Part shown: one piece after another, positions 6,151 through 14,240 of the stretch
How the letters are laid out: each line of letters begins with the position of its first letter
Numbering within the stretch: the stretch's first letter is position 1
From: Promineifilum sp.
GTDB taxonomy: Bacteria; Chloroflexota; Anaerolineae; Promineifilales; Promineifilaceae
Direction of reading: 5' to 3'
DNA length: 46,006 bases
Assembly (NCBI GenBank): GCA_019454405.1
Contig: JACFOH010000005.1
Coordinates: forward strand, 42,686 to 88,691
Notes under the pieces: generated by a model
What the model was told of the DNA's origin: nothing
Databases searched by the model: none
What the model saw: only the letters and a program-made list of their open reading frames with translations
Translations under genes and position numbers: made by a program

Positions 6151-8412
6151 TTGGAAACAGCACTGATCCTCGCCGCCATCGTGGTCGTCGCCCTCATATT
6201 CCGTGGGCTGCGCGCCCTGCTGGGCGACGAATGGCCACCGGCGGCCGAACTGGAACCGCCAATCAGGGCAGCCTCGGGGACAACGCCCGTCGAGCCTGCC
6301 CGGGCGCCTTCCCCGGATGCGTCATTCCCCCTGAAACCTGGCGCCGATACGCCCGCGCCCTCTGTCGTTACGGCCGCCGTGATTGTCAAACCGCTCCTAG
6401 CTACACCGGATACGCCGTCCATCGCAGAGCCGGCCGCGGTCGAACGACAAACCATCCCGATCGAACCGCTATCAGTAGCGACGACGCGTTCTCTGGCTTG
6501 GGCACTGGCCGGCGGGGGCGGAGCGCTAGCCTTGCTGGCGCAGCTCGTCACTCCGGCCATGCCGCCGGATGATCGCGCGCGCACCTTCACGCTGACGCTT
6601 CTGGGCGGCCTGCTGCTGATGTTCGCCCTGCGGACGGCCGTGAAGGGGGCGCTGCCCCACTGGATAGACCGGCCGGTGGCCCGGCTGGCGACCTGGCTCG
6701 ACGTCGCTCCGTTTCAGGTCGCCCTGCTTTTGATGGCGCCCGCCTTCGCGCTACTGACGCGTCTGGCTGCCGGGGACGGCTTGCAAGCTCGTCAGGCGCC
6801 TGTCTCCGTGCTGGCCTGGCTGTTGGCCATCGGGTTCGCGGCCGGCGGCAGCGTCATCCGCAAGGGGCGCCGGCCGCTAAACATCGACCGCTGGGACATC
6901 ATCTTGTCGGTCGTATTGTTTGCTGTCGCCCTGGGGTTGCGCGCCTGGCAAACCACCGTCTATCCCAACACCTACTCCGGCGACGAAGGCAGCGCCGGAT
7001 TATTCGCCGTCGATCTCCTGACAGGCAAGGCCAATAACCTGTTCGGCATCGGCTGGTTCTCCTTTCCGTCGCTCTATTTCACCGTCCAAAGTATCGCCAT
7101 CGCCCTGTTTGGCCAGACCATCGAGGCGGTTCGCCTGACGTCGGCCGTGGCCGGGGCGCTCACTGTGACCGCGCTCTACTGGCTGGGCCGCACCATGTTT
7201 GACCGCACGACGGCTATCCTGGCCGCCGTCTATCTGGCCGCGTCTCATTACCACATCCATATGAGCCGGATCGCCCTCAACAATATCTGGGACGGCCTGT
7301 TCGGCACGGTGGCTATTCTGGGTCTATGGCATGGCTGGCAGAGCGGCCGGCGATCGGCGTTCATCATCGGCGGGCTGGCGCTCGGCCTGGGGCAGTATTT
7401 CTACGTCAGCATCCGGGCCTTGCCCATCATCTTCCTGATCTGGGCCGCGGCCGCGTTCGTGTGGCGACGGCGCCAGTTCCGCGAACGGTTCGCCGGGTTG
7501 GCCCTGACCGCGTTTATCGCGCTGGTAATTTCCCTGCCGCTGGGGCTATTCTTCGCCGCCCATCCTGACGAGTTCCAGGCTCCGGCAAATCGGGTGACGA
7601 TCTTTGGCGACTGGATGACCCGTGAACTGGCGCGCGGTGAGAGAACCGAGCCGCAAATTCTGCTGAACCAGTTCGGCAAAGGACTGATGGGTTTTACCCA
7701 TCAGCCGCTGCGCCTGCTCTACGATCCCGGCTCCCCGCTACTGTTACCTGCCGCGGCGTTCCTTTTTCTGCTGGGCATTCTGTGGGCGTTTCTCAATTTC
7801 GATTTGCGCTATTTGCTCCTGATGCTCCCCCTGCTGGCGGCGGTCGTTTCCAACACCGTCAGCCAGGATCCGCCGGCCTCGCAACGTTACGTGATGGCCA
7901 TGCCGATGGTGGCGCTGTTCGTCGCCACACCCCTGACCCAGGCGATAGCCTGGCTACGGAGGCAATATCCGCGCGCGCGTGCAGCGATCGTCGTCGCCGG
8001 ATTCGCCCTGCTGGCCCTCGTCGCCGTCGCCGACCTGAACTACTATTTCAATGATATCTATGATTATTACGTTCTGGGCGGCGGCAACACCATGGCCGCG
8101 ACCGAAATCGCCTACTATTTGCGCGACAAAGAGCCGGCCAATGAGCAGGTCTTCTTCTTTGGCTTCCCGCGCATGGGTTATTTCAGCCTGTCTACCATCC
8201 CCTATCTGGCGCCCGAGAAGCGCGGCCAGGACATCGCCGAACCTCTCACCGGCCCACCCGTGTTCGATCTGAGCCGGCCGGCCTTATTCATCTTCCTGCC
8301 GGAACGGCTCAACGAACTGGAGTTCGTGCGGCAGGCCTATCCCACAGGACGCTATCAGGAGTTCTTTGCCAGGGACGGGACACTGCTCTTTGCGGTCTAC
8401 GAGGTCGACTAA
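6151..8412 (+). CDS. ArnT/PMT-like membrane glycosyltransferase (GT39 superfamily)
   Basis: This protein of about 753 residues is a polytopic membrane protein. An N-terminal helix (ALILAAIVVVALIF) is followed by a Pro/Ala-rich linker of about 100 residues, then about a dozen hydrophobic segments. The catalytic-type first loop is seen in TVYPNTYSGDEGSAGLFA, with the acidic DE pair that such polyprenyl-phosphate-sugar transferases need. ASHYHIHMSRIALNN and GLGQYFYVSIRALPI follow the family pattern. Members move a sugar from a lipid carrier to a protein or lipid on the outer face of the membrane; the acceptor is unknown. I chose the TTG at 6151 because it follows AAGAGG and a TATAAT box. Its stop overlaps the convergent nuclease stop by four bases. 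Confidence 0.8.
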   Translation: METALILAAIVVVALIFRGLRALLGDEWPPAAELEPPIRAASGTTPVEPARAPSPDASFPLKPGADTPAPSVVTAAVIVKPLLATPDTPSIAEPAAVERQTIPIEPLSVATTRSLAWALAGGGGALALLAQLVTPAMPPDDRARTFTLTLLGGLLLMFALRTAVKGALPHWIDRPVARLATWLDVAPFQVALLLMAPAFALLTRLAAGDGLQARQAPVSVLAWLLAIGFAAGGSVIRKGRRPLNIDRWDIILSVVLFAVALGLRAWQTTVYPNTYSGDEGSAGLFAVDLLTGKANNLFGIGWFSFPSLYFTVQSIAIALFGQTIEAVRLTSAVAGALTVTALYWLGRTMFDRTTAILAAVYLAASHYHIHMSRIALNNIWDGLFGTVAILGLWHGWQSGRRSAFIIGGLALGLGQYFYVSIRALPIIFLIWAAAAFVWRRRQFRERFAGLALTAFIALVISLPLGLFFAAHPDEFQAPANRVTIFGDWMTRELARGERTEPQILLNQFGKGLMGFTHQPLRLLYDPGSPLLLPAAAFLFLLGILWAFLNFDLRYLLLMLPLLAAVVSNTVSQDPPASQRYVMAMPMVALFVATPLTQAIAWLRRQYPRARAAIVVAGFALLALVAVADLNYYFNDIYDYYVLGGGNTMAATEIAYYLRDKEPANEQVFFFGFPRMGYFSLSTIPYLAPEKRGQDIAEPLTGPPVFDLSRPALFIFLPERLNELEFVRQAYPTGRYQEFFARDGTLLFAVYEVD

Positions 8413-9380
8413 TCGCGGCTCACAGAATCGTCGGCATGTTGCGGCCGTTGCAGCTGCGTGCCGAACATCTCGCTGCGCCGGGTTGTCCAGCTCTCGCCGC
8501 CGTTATCATTGTTGATGTGGTCCATGAAGCCGCCGACACGGCTGTCAAGCAGATCAATCTGATGAAGCAATACCGCTTCGAGCGTCTTGGGCACGACCGG
8601 CGAACCCCACTCCGTCGTGCCATGGTGGGAGACGATCAAGTGAAGGAGTTGCTGGAGATCGGCCGCGGGGAAATCCAGTTCGGCCGCGGCGCGCTCCACC
8701 AGGACGACGCCACGCACGATATGGCCCACCAGGTGACCATCGTCGGAACGTGTGAAGCCTTCTTCCAGCGTGTACTCGTAAACCTTGCCCAGATCATGGA
8801 GCAACACGCCACAGAGCAATAGGTCGCGATTGGCTTGCGTGTAGTGCAACGTCAGCAAATCGGCAACGGCGGCCATACTGAGCGTGTGCTCCAGCAAGCC
8901 GCCAATGTAAGCGTGGTGCATGCCGCTGGCCGCGGGCGCGACGATGAACCGCTCCGCTTCCGGGCCTTCCAACAGCAAGCGCGTCGCCAGCGAACGCCAT
9001 GGATCGGCCAAAGAGGCGATGTGGTCGCGCAACTCGGTCAGCATGGTTTCCCTCGACCGCCGGCTGTTGGGCAGGAAGACGGCCAGATCTAACCCATCGG
9101 TCCGCTCCAGGTCCGTGATGCTCACCTGGATGGCCTCTTTGTAGGTATTGACCCGGCCAGTGACCCGCACAGCCAGTCCCGGCCGCACCCAGGCGTCGAT
9201 AGTTAGCGGGACATCCCAGAAAACGCCGTTCACCTGACCGGTACGGTCGCGCAGGACGGCCAGCAGAAAGGGGCGGCCGTCTTTCGATTGTCGCCGGACG
9301 ACGTCATGGAGCAGAAACGGCTCGCCCTGCAGCTCCATGCCCGCCATCAAATCCGTGATGTACCTGGTCTTTTCCGTCAC
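8409..9380 (-). CDS. YhaM-like 3'-5' exoribonuclease (OB fold + HD domain)
   Basis: This 323-residue protein matches YhaM/CBF1 in length and layout. An N-terminal OB fold runs from about residue 10 to 90 (FLLHDVVRRQSKDGRPFLLA, GRVNTYKEAIQVSI). The HD domain follows with HHAYIGGLLEHTLSMA, GVLLHDLGKVYEY, a further His in GHLVGHIVRG and LIVSHHGTTEWGSP, which are the metal ligands. YhaM degrades RNA and single-stranded DNA from the 3' end in a Mn-dependent way. I chose the GTG at 9378-9380, preceded by AGAGGAC on the minus strand, because the longer frame adds 60 residues without family character. It is divergent from ubiX across 136 bases. Confidence 0.9.
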   Translation of the reverse strand: MTEKTRYITDLMAGMELQGEPFLLHDVVRRQSKDGRPFLLAVLRDRTGQVNGVFWDVPLTIDAWVRPGLAVRVTGRVNTYKEAIQVSITDLERTDGLDLAVFLPNSRRSRETMLTELRDHIASLADPWRSLATRLLLEGPEAERFIVAPAASGMHHAYIGGLLEHTLSMAAVADLLTLHYTQANRDLLLCGVLLHDLGKVYEYTLEEGFTRSDDGHLVGHIVRGVVLVERAAAELDFPAADLQQLLHLIVSHHGTTEWGSPVVPKTLEAVLLHQIDLLDSRVGGFMDHINNDNGGESWTTRRSEMFGTQLQRPQHADDSVSRD

Positions 9381-9394
9381 ACGTCCTCTCGATT

Positions 9395-9422
9395 TTGGCT
9401 TTTGAGGCCAATGACCTACAAT
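9395..9422 (+). promoter_or_regulatory. Promoter of ubiX
   Basis: TTGGCT (9395-9400) and TACAAT (9417-9422) are 16 bases apart. RNA would start near 9429, giving a leader of about 90 bases. A second TA-rich site, GATATTATA near 9466-9474, is an alternative. Confidence 0.4.
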
Positions 9423-9516
9423 GCTATTCATCGGCAATCGCCCGCTGAAGGGCGACGGCCGCGAGGATATTATACCCGGAACAACCTTCCCGGCGACGGG
9501 ACCCAACGAGAAACCC

Positions 9517-10104
9517 ATGAAGAAGATCATTGTCGGCCTGTCAGGAGCGAGCGGGGTCATCTACGGCATTCGGTTGCTGGAAGTCCTGCAAGCGTTACCA
9601 GATGTGGAGACTCACCTGGTGATGAGCACGTCGGCGGCCACGACCATCCCGCTGGAGACAGACTACGAGCCGGAGCAAGTGCGGGCCATGGCCACAACTG
9701 ATTATCGATTCAAGGACATCGCCGCCGCTATCTCGTCCGGTTCATTCCGCACCGACGGCATGATCGTGCTGCCCTGCTCGATGAAGACGCTGTCGGCCAT
9801 CGCCTACTCTTACAGCGACAACCTGCTGACGCGCGCGGCCGACGTCGTACTGAAGGAGCGGCACAAGCTGATCCTCTGCCCCCGCGAGACGCCCCTCCAC
9901 CTGGGCCATCTGCGAGCCATGACGCTGGCGGCCGAACTAGGGGCGTTCATCGTGCCGCCCATGCCTGCGTTCTACCACCGGCCGCAGACGGTCGACGACA
10001 TCATCAACCAGACGGTCAACCGCGTACTCGACCTGGTGGACGTCACATTGCCGGAAGATTTATTTCGGCGCTGGCAGGGAGGGCGGGCGGCCGGCGAACG
10101 GTGA
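9517..10104 (+). CDS. ubiX: UbiX/Pad-type flavin prenyltransferase
   Basis: This 195-residue protein starts MKKIIVGLSGASGVIYGIRL, the hallmark flavodoxin-like start of UbiX. Further family blocks are PCSMKTLSAIAYSYSDNLLTR, the segment KERHKLILCPRETPLHLGHL, and PPMPAFYHRPQTVDDIINQT. The enzyme joins dimethylallyl phosphate to FMN and makes prenylated FMN, the cofactor of UbiD-type decarboxylases. No ubiD is in the window, so its partner is elsewhere; in relatives this serves quinone synthesis or aromatic acid decarboxylation. The frame extends 32 codons upstream to 9421, but the shorter ATG at 9517 matches the family exactly. It converges on the UvrD-like gene with a nine-base gap. Confidence 0.96.
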   Translation: MKKIIVGLSGASGVIYGIRLLEVLQALPDVETHLVMSTSAATTIPLETDYEPEQVRAMATTDYRFKDIAAAISSGSFRTDGMIVLPCSMKTLSAIAYSYSDNLLTRAADVVLKERHKLILCPRETPLHLGHLRAMTLAAELGAFIVPPMPAFYHRPQTVDDIINQTVNRVLDLVDVTLPEDLFRRWQGGRAAGER

Positions 10105-10113
10105 GAGGCGGGG

Positions 10114-12216
10114 TTATCCGGTCGCGACCATTCGCGAACGCACTAATGGCTCCAACGCCCGCCACAGGGGACCGTCCTGTCGCACCCCGCGCCGGTCAAG
10201 GTCACTGGATGCCAGGATAACCCCATCACGGCAACGAGCGGTCAACCCGCGCACGATGCGCGTCAGCAGTTCATTGCGCACAGCGAACTCTTCGTCAATT
10301 GTCCACGGCATTTCCGGCGAGCGGCTCTGAGCCAATACAAAGGCGTTGCTCAACGGTTGGCGCGGAATATCCCACCAGCCCTGGGCGGCCGTTTCCAGCC
10401 ACACCTGAACCCGAACTGGCTCGCCTGCCAGCAGATAAGCGTAGATCGTCGACAACACGATGCCGTCAGGGTCGGGCGGTTCGCCCCAATCGGGCGGGTT
10501 AGACGTCACCAGCCCCTGATTGACAGCCTCGATGAACGTCGCGCCCAATTCCGCCTCGGTCGTTAGCCCCATCGCCGGGGCCGACTTGCGCAGCCGGGCG
10601 GCCGACCGCATCAACCAGTCCAGCACGGCCGCGCCGGCCAGGTCCGGTTCCGGCTGAAATTGCGGCTGGGTCAGCAGTTCGTTGAATAACCGGTGCAGGA
10701 AGACATCGATGCTGTCCCGGTGGATGTTCCCGGCTAGCCACAAATGCAGTTCCTCTATGAGCCGGACGTTATCCTCGCCGATGCGCTCAGCCACGCGCTC
10801 GGATAACTGGCTGGTCGCGACCAGCTCCGGCCCGTCAGGGCGATAAAGATGCTCCGCCGCCAGCTGCGCTCGCGCCGGGTCGAGGCTGTGAATACTCAAC
10901 GTTAGCGCCTCGGCCACGTCGTAGCTCGCGGGGTGGACGCCCCAGCCGGGATGAGCCAGGGCCAGCCACGTCAGCCAGGCGCGCACGCGCGGTTCCTCGC
11001 GGGGGCTGGAGCGACGCCGTAACAAGCGATAAGGCAGCCCGGCCTCATCCAACGCCCCGGTGAGCATATGCCGGAGCGCGCCGTCCATATAGGGCGCGAT
11101 GATGGCGATGTCGCGCGGCAGCACGCCCTCATCGTAGACCAGGCTGTGCAGCACAGGGGCCAGATTAGCGACCATCTCGCGCCGGTAGCGGCCGCCGACC
11201 AGCCGCAGGATTCGCTCTTCGGCCCCCTGAGTGGGTTGCCGTGTGTGCATGAGGTGATTCTCCACCTGCGCAGCCAGCCGCTCAATAGGCACGGCCGCCG
11301 GATCGGACGAGGTGACAAAGCTCCGGTCAAAGGTCAGGACACGGGCGAAGCGGTTGCGCATCGCCTCCGCGCCATGCGGATCGGCGGACAGGAACCGTTT
11401 GTAGCCGCCGTATCGGTCCACGGCGGCGGCCGTCGTCTGCGTCTCGCCCATCAATCCGACCACGAAGTTCTGCCCGGCCGGGGTCTGTTCCTCTAAATTA
11501 TCGACGATGAGATGGCGATAGCGCTCGCGGAAATAGCGATGAAATTCCGGATGCCGCACCAGTTGCGTATCAAAGACCTCCACCGTCAGCGACAAATCGA
11601 GCAGGCTATTGGCCAGACAACGCTTGCGAAAGGCCCGGGCGGCGGCACCGGCGTCGTCCAGTTGAAAGCGACGCTCCGGCTCGCCCAGCCAGGTGCGCGA
11701 CTGGCGATCGATGGCTTCCTCCAGCGACAGCGCATTCAACGCAGCCCGGTTGAGTGTGTCGAGGAGCTGGCTGACGATCTGTTGCGGCCGGAGCCGTAAA
11801 TTAGCGAAAGCGCCTCCGGCCAACAGCGGCGTCACGATGCGCCACATGAGGATCTGCGCCTGATCGTAGGACAGAAAAGTGGGCGGCACGTAGGGGCGCT
11901 CGAATCCGGCCTCGCGGGCCACCAACGGCCAGAAGAGCGCCACCATGTCCTGCGCCAGCCGATCGTACCGGCTGATGTTCAGATCGGCATAAGGGCCGAG
12001 GCCCGCGTTGTGGACAACCTCGAGGAACGCGGCGCGATGCTCCGGCTCGGCCACGAGGGTCAAAATCGTGTAGGCCGGCTCACCATCACGCAGCAGGCGC
12101 AACAAGCGACGCTGCAGCGCGGTCGTCTTGCCCGTGCCGGCCGGACCGAAGAGGTAGACGGACGAGCCGGCGACTATTGCCTCATGTTGAAGGGAAGTCA
12201 GGTCTTGTGTCTGCAT
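10114..12216 (-). CDS. UvrD/REP-like superfamily 1 helicase homologue with degenerate motifs
   Basis: This 700-residue protein has an intact Walker A site near the N-terminus, YLFGPAGTGKTTALQRR (residues 22-38). The region expected to hold motif II (DExQD) reads HLIVDNLEEQTPAGQNF, so the catalytic Glu of DE is Asn. Motif III (GDxxQxIY) reads AAAVDRYGGYKRF and lacks the Gln. The segment DIAIIAPYMDGALRHML fits the second RecA-like domain, and the C-terminal third has weak counterparts of motifs V and VI. No nuclease domain or iron-sulfur cysteines were seen. It may bind ATP without efficient unwinding, or be an adapted family member. It is preceded by a long inverted repeat. Confidence 0.75.
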   Translation of the reverse strand: MQTQDLTSLQHEAIVAGSSVYLFGPAGTGKTTALQRRLLRLLRDGEPAYTILTLVAEPEHRAAFLEVVHNAGLGPYADLNISRYDRLAQDMVALFWPLVAREAGFERPYVPPTFLSYDQAQILMWRIVTPLLAGGAFANLRLRPQQIVSQLLDTLNRAALNALSLEEAIDRQSRTWLGEPERRFQLDDAGAAARAFRKRCLANSLLDLSLTVEVFDTQLVRHPEFHRYFRERYRHLIVDNLEEQTPAGQNFVVGLMGETQTTAAAVDRYGGYKRFLSADPHGAEAMRNRFARVLTFDRSFVTSSDPAAVPIERLAAQVENHLMHTRQPTQGAEERILRLVGGRYRREMVANLAPVLHSLVYDEGVLPRDIAIIAPYMDGALRHMLTGALDEAGLPYRLLRRRSSPREEPRVRAWLTWLALAHPGWGVHPASYDVAEALTLSIHSLDPARAQLAAEHLYRPDGPELVATSQLSERVAERIGEDNVRLIEELHLWLAGNIHRDSIDVFLHRLFNELLTQPQFQPEPDLAGAAVLDWLMRSAARLRKSAPAMGLTTEAELGATFIEAVNQGLVTSNPPDWGEPPDPDGIVLSTIYAYLLAGEPVRVQVWLETAAQGWWDIPRQPLSNAFVLAQSRSPEMPWTIDEEFAVRNELLTRIVRGLTARCRDGVILASSDLDRRGVRQDGPLWRALEPLVRSRMVATG

Positions 12217-12220
12217 AGAA

Positions 12221-12310
12221 GAAAGAAACCACCCATTTCATGGATGCGAAAGATTATAGCCGGGTTGACCCCGGCCGTTTACCGGATCCATGAAATCCGT
12301 GGTTTCTCTC
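12221..12310. repeat. Long inverted repeat with an inner hairpin
   Basis: The 22-base arms 12224-12245 and 12286-12307 match at 20 of 22 positions; the one mismatch block is CC against GG. The arms carry the words AACCAC, ATTTCATGGAT and ATCCATGAAATCCGTGG. The 40-base loop contains a second hairpin, GCCGGG/CCCGGC (12259-12275). It fills almost the whole gap between two minus-strand genes, so it could end transcription of the VWA-FHA gene. It may be one copy of a dispersed intergenic repeat. There is no T tract, which argues against an ordinary terminator. Confidence 0.7.
12253..12258 (-). promoter_or_regulatory. Possible -10 box of the UvrD-like gene
   Basis: TATAAT on the minus strand lies inside the loop of the inverted repeat. 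RNA would start near 12246, 30 bases before the ATG at 12216. The spacing suits, but no convincing -35 hexamer is present. Confidence 0.35.
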
Positions 12311-12312
12311 AG

Positions 12313-14175
12313 CTAAAGTTGCCGATAGCGCAGGCGAACAGCGCCCAGTTGTATCTCGTCTTCGTCGCCGAGTTGCAACCCGTATTCGGGGACTGCACGA
12401 CCGTTGACATAAGTGCCGCTGGTGCTACCTGCGTCATAAATGCGGTAACGGTTGCCCTCAAGCCGGAGGACGGCATGGAAGCGAGAGACGGTGATATCGT
12501 CACGGAAAGCGATCTGGGATTGGGCGGGCGACCGGCCGATTCGAATCTCGGTATCGCTTAACGTCAGTTCCTGGGGCATGATCGTCTGGGCGTCCAGCAC
12601 CTCCAGATGAGCCATGACGAAGGGCGCTTCCTGGCCCACGCTGCCATAGGAGTAATCGCTCCCTTCTTTCGCTCCATAGTCGACGGCTGGGCCTGATTCG
12701 ACGGGATAATCAACGGGCGGGCGTTGTCCACGACGGCGACGCCGCGAACGGCTCTCTCCGTCCGGAGCTGCGTTGTTGCTCATACGATTGCGCAGGAAGA
12801 ACCAGTAGACCCCACCCGCCAGCGCGGCCAACGCCAACAGCCAGAACACCCAGGACCAGCCGAACCGAGGCCCCGAAGGCTGAAGCGCCTCGGGCAGTTC
12901 TGCCTTCTTGCCCTGGGACACAGTAATGATGACAGGCGCACTGGTCGACGTGATCTCCTGGCCATCGGTGACGACGACTTCCAGCCGGTTATCGCCAATG
13001 GCCAGGTTGGGAATGGCAACCCGAAATGAACCGAGTTTCGACGGTTGAATATCGGCGATATCCTCGCCATTGACGCGTAATTTAGCGGCCTTGACGTCGC
13101 GATTCACGCCATCGAGCCACGCGACGGTGGCCGACAGTTGCAAAGTCACCGGCTTGTCGAGATCGGGCAGCGTCAGGTCGCGACTCTCGCGAGGCAAATC
13201 GATAGTCACACTGGGGATGGACGAGGAGATGTTCAGCTCGGTCGTAGCCAGGACATCGCGATCGTTGGCCAGCCGGACCTCGACCGTGACCGGCCCGGCA
13301 GTGGCTTCAGGCGCGATATAGTGAACCCACGAGTGGTCGCGGAACTGGCCAATGCGCGCCCAGACGGCCGCCAGGCCTGCAGGATCGGCCAGCTCGGCGG
13401 CAACTCCGCGCGTGCCGGTCGCCAAATCCCGCATGTAGACGCGCCCCAATTCTACCCCCGCGCCGAGGGCGGGGTTCTCCAGATGCAGGGTATGGATGGG
13501 CACGCCGGCATCCATGGCGCGACGGATCACATCTTCGGGCTGCATTTGGGAGGTGCCTGGGTCGGTGCCGTCGCCGATGAGGACGATAGAGGTGGCCATA
13601 TACGGCTTGGGCTTCAATTGTTCCATCCGCCCGATCACGTCGATGGCGCTTTCGTAAAGCGACGTAGCTCCTTCTTCCGGGACCAGCGGCGTAGTATTGA
13701 ACAGGTTGGCGACGCTGTTATGGAATTGCGTCGGGGCCAATAGCTCTTGCGGGCCATTGGTGCGAACCTGATAGATAGCCACGTAATCGGTCTGTTCCAC
13801 CATGTTCCCGGGCGAGGCAAATTGCTGGATGGCCGAGACGATATTCGGGATATGATCGCTCACACCCCCGGCGGCATCGATGAGAAAGACCGTCAGCGTG
13901 CCAACCGGGACCGTCCCGTCGAACACGACCTCATCAGCCGGGAACCGGTTATGGCTGATGAACAGAGGCTCAGTGGCGAAATCAATAGAATTCCCCTGGC
14001 CATCTTTGCCGTACAGGCGTATCTGAACCGTTGGAAAATGCTCGGCGTTGGCGTCGGTGATGAAAAGCTGGCCAATCTGGCCCGTTCCTTGCGCCTGGGC
14101 GAAGGCAAACACGCTAAGGAACAGGATGAACGCGAGCATCAAACCGCGCATGGTACGAACGACGGCGTGACCCAT
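12313..14175 (-). CDS. VWA-TM-FHA surface protein, copy 1
   Basis: This 620-residue protein has an N-terminal signal or anchor helix (LMLAFILFLSVFAFAQAQG). A von Willebrand A-like domain spans about residues 60-300; its metal site reads FLIDAAGGVSD instead of DxSxS and is therefore degenerate, and VLIGDGTDPGTS sits where the second metal loop is expected. Ig-like sheets follow, then a membrane helix at about 437-462 (WVFWLLALAALAGGVYWFF) and a basic stretch RSRRRRRGQR. A C-terminal FHA domain (about 540-620) has IRIGRSP, VSRFHAVL and GSTSGTYVNG. The VWA part should be outside and the phosphothreonine-binding FHA inside. The start is set by GGGAG seven bases before the ATG. A paralogue is divergent. 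Confidence 0.85.
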   Translation of the reverse strand: MGHAVVRTMRGLMLAFILFLSVFAFAQAQGTGQIGQLFITDANAEHFPTVQIRLYGKDGQGNSIDFATEPLFISHNRFPADEVVFDGTVPVGTLTVFLIDAAGGVSDHIPNIVSAIQQFASPGNMVEQTDYVAIYQVRTNGPQELLAPTQFHNSVANLFNTTPLVPEEGATSLYESAIDVIGRMEQLKPKPYMATSIVLIGDGTDPGTSQMQPEDVIRRAMDAGVPIHTLHLENPALGAGVELGRVYMRDLATGTRGVAAELADPAGLAAVWARIGQFRDHSWVHYIAPEATAGPVTVEVRLANDRDVLATTELNISSSIPSVTIDLPRESRDLTLPDLDKPVTLQLSATVAWLDGVNRDVKAAKLRVNGEDIADIQPSKLGSFRVAIPNLAIGDNRLEVVVTDGQEITSTSAPVIITVSQGKKAELPEALQPSGPRFGWSWVFWLLALAALAGGVYWFFLRNRMSNNAAPDGESRSRRRRRGQRPPVDYPVESGPAVDYGAKEGSDYSYGSVGQEAPFVMAHLEVLDAQTIMPQELTLSDTEIRIGRSPAQSQIAFRDDITVSRFHAVLRLEGNRYRIYDAGSTSGTYVNGRAVPEYGLQLGDEDEIQLGAVRLRYRQL

Positions 14176-14207
14176 GAGACTTCTCCCTTCCATAGAAGTT
14201 ATGTTGA

Positions 14208-14213
14208 TATAAT
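14208..14213 (+). promoter_or_regulatory. -10 box in the divergent VWA-FHA promoter region
   Basis: TATAAT on the plus strand gives an RNA start near 14220 for the gene at 14241. The same AT-rich core reads TATTAT on the minus strand. Only 65 bases separate the two genes, so their promoters must overlap and may be controlled together. Confidence 0.5.
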
Positions 14214-14240
14214 ACCAGACGAAGGGCCGAAAAGAAACAA

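Noticed and set aside
12221..12310. Insertion sequence ends or a MITE with target duplication
   Set aside because: No transposase and no clear flanking direct repeat was found; it is kept only as an inverted repeat.
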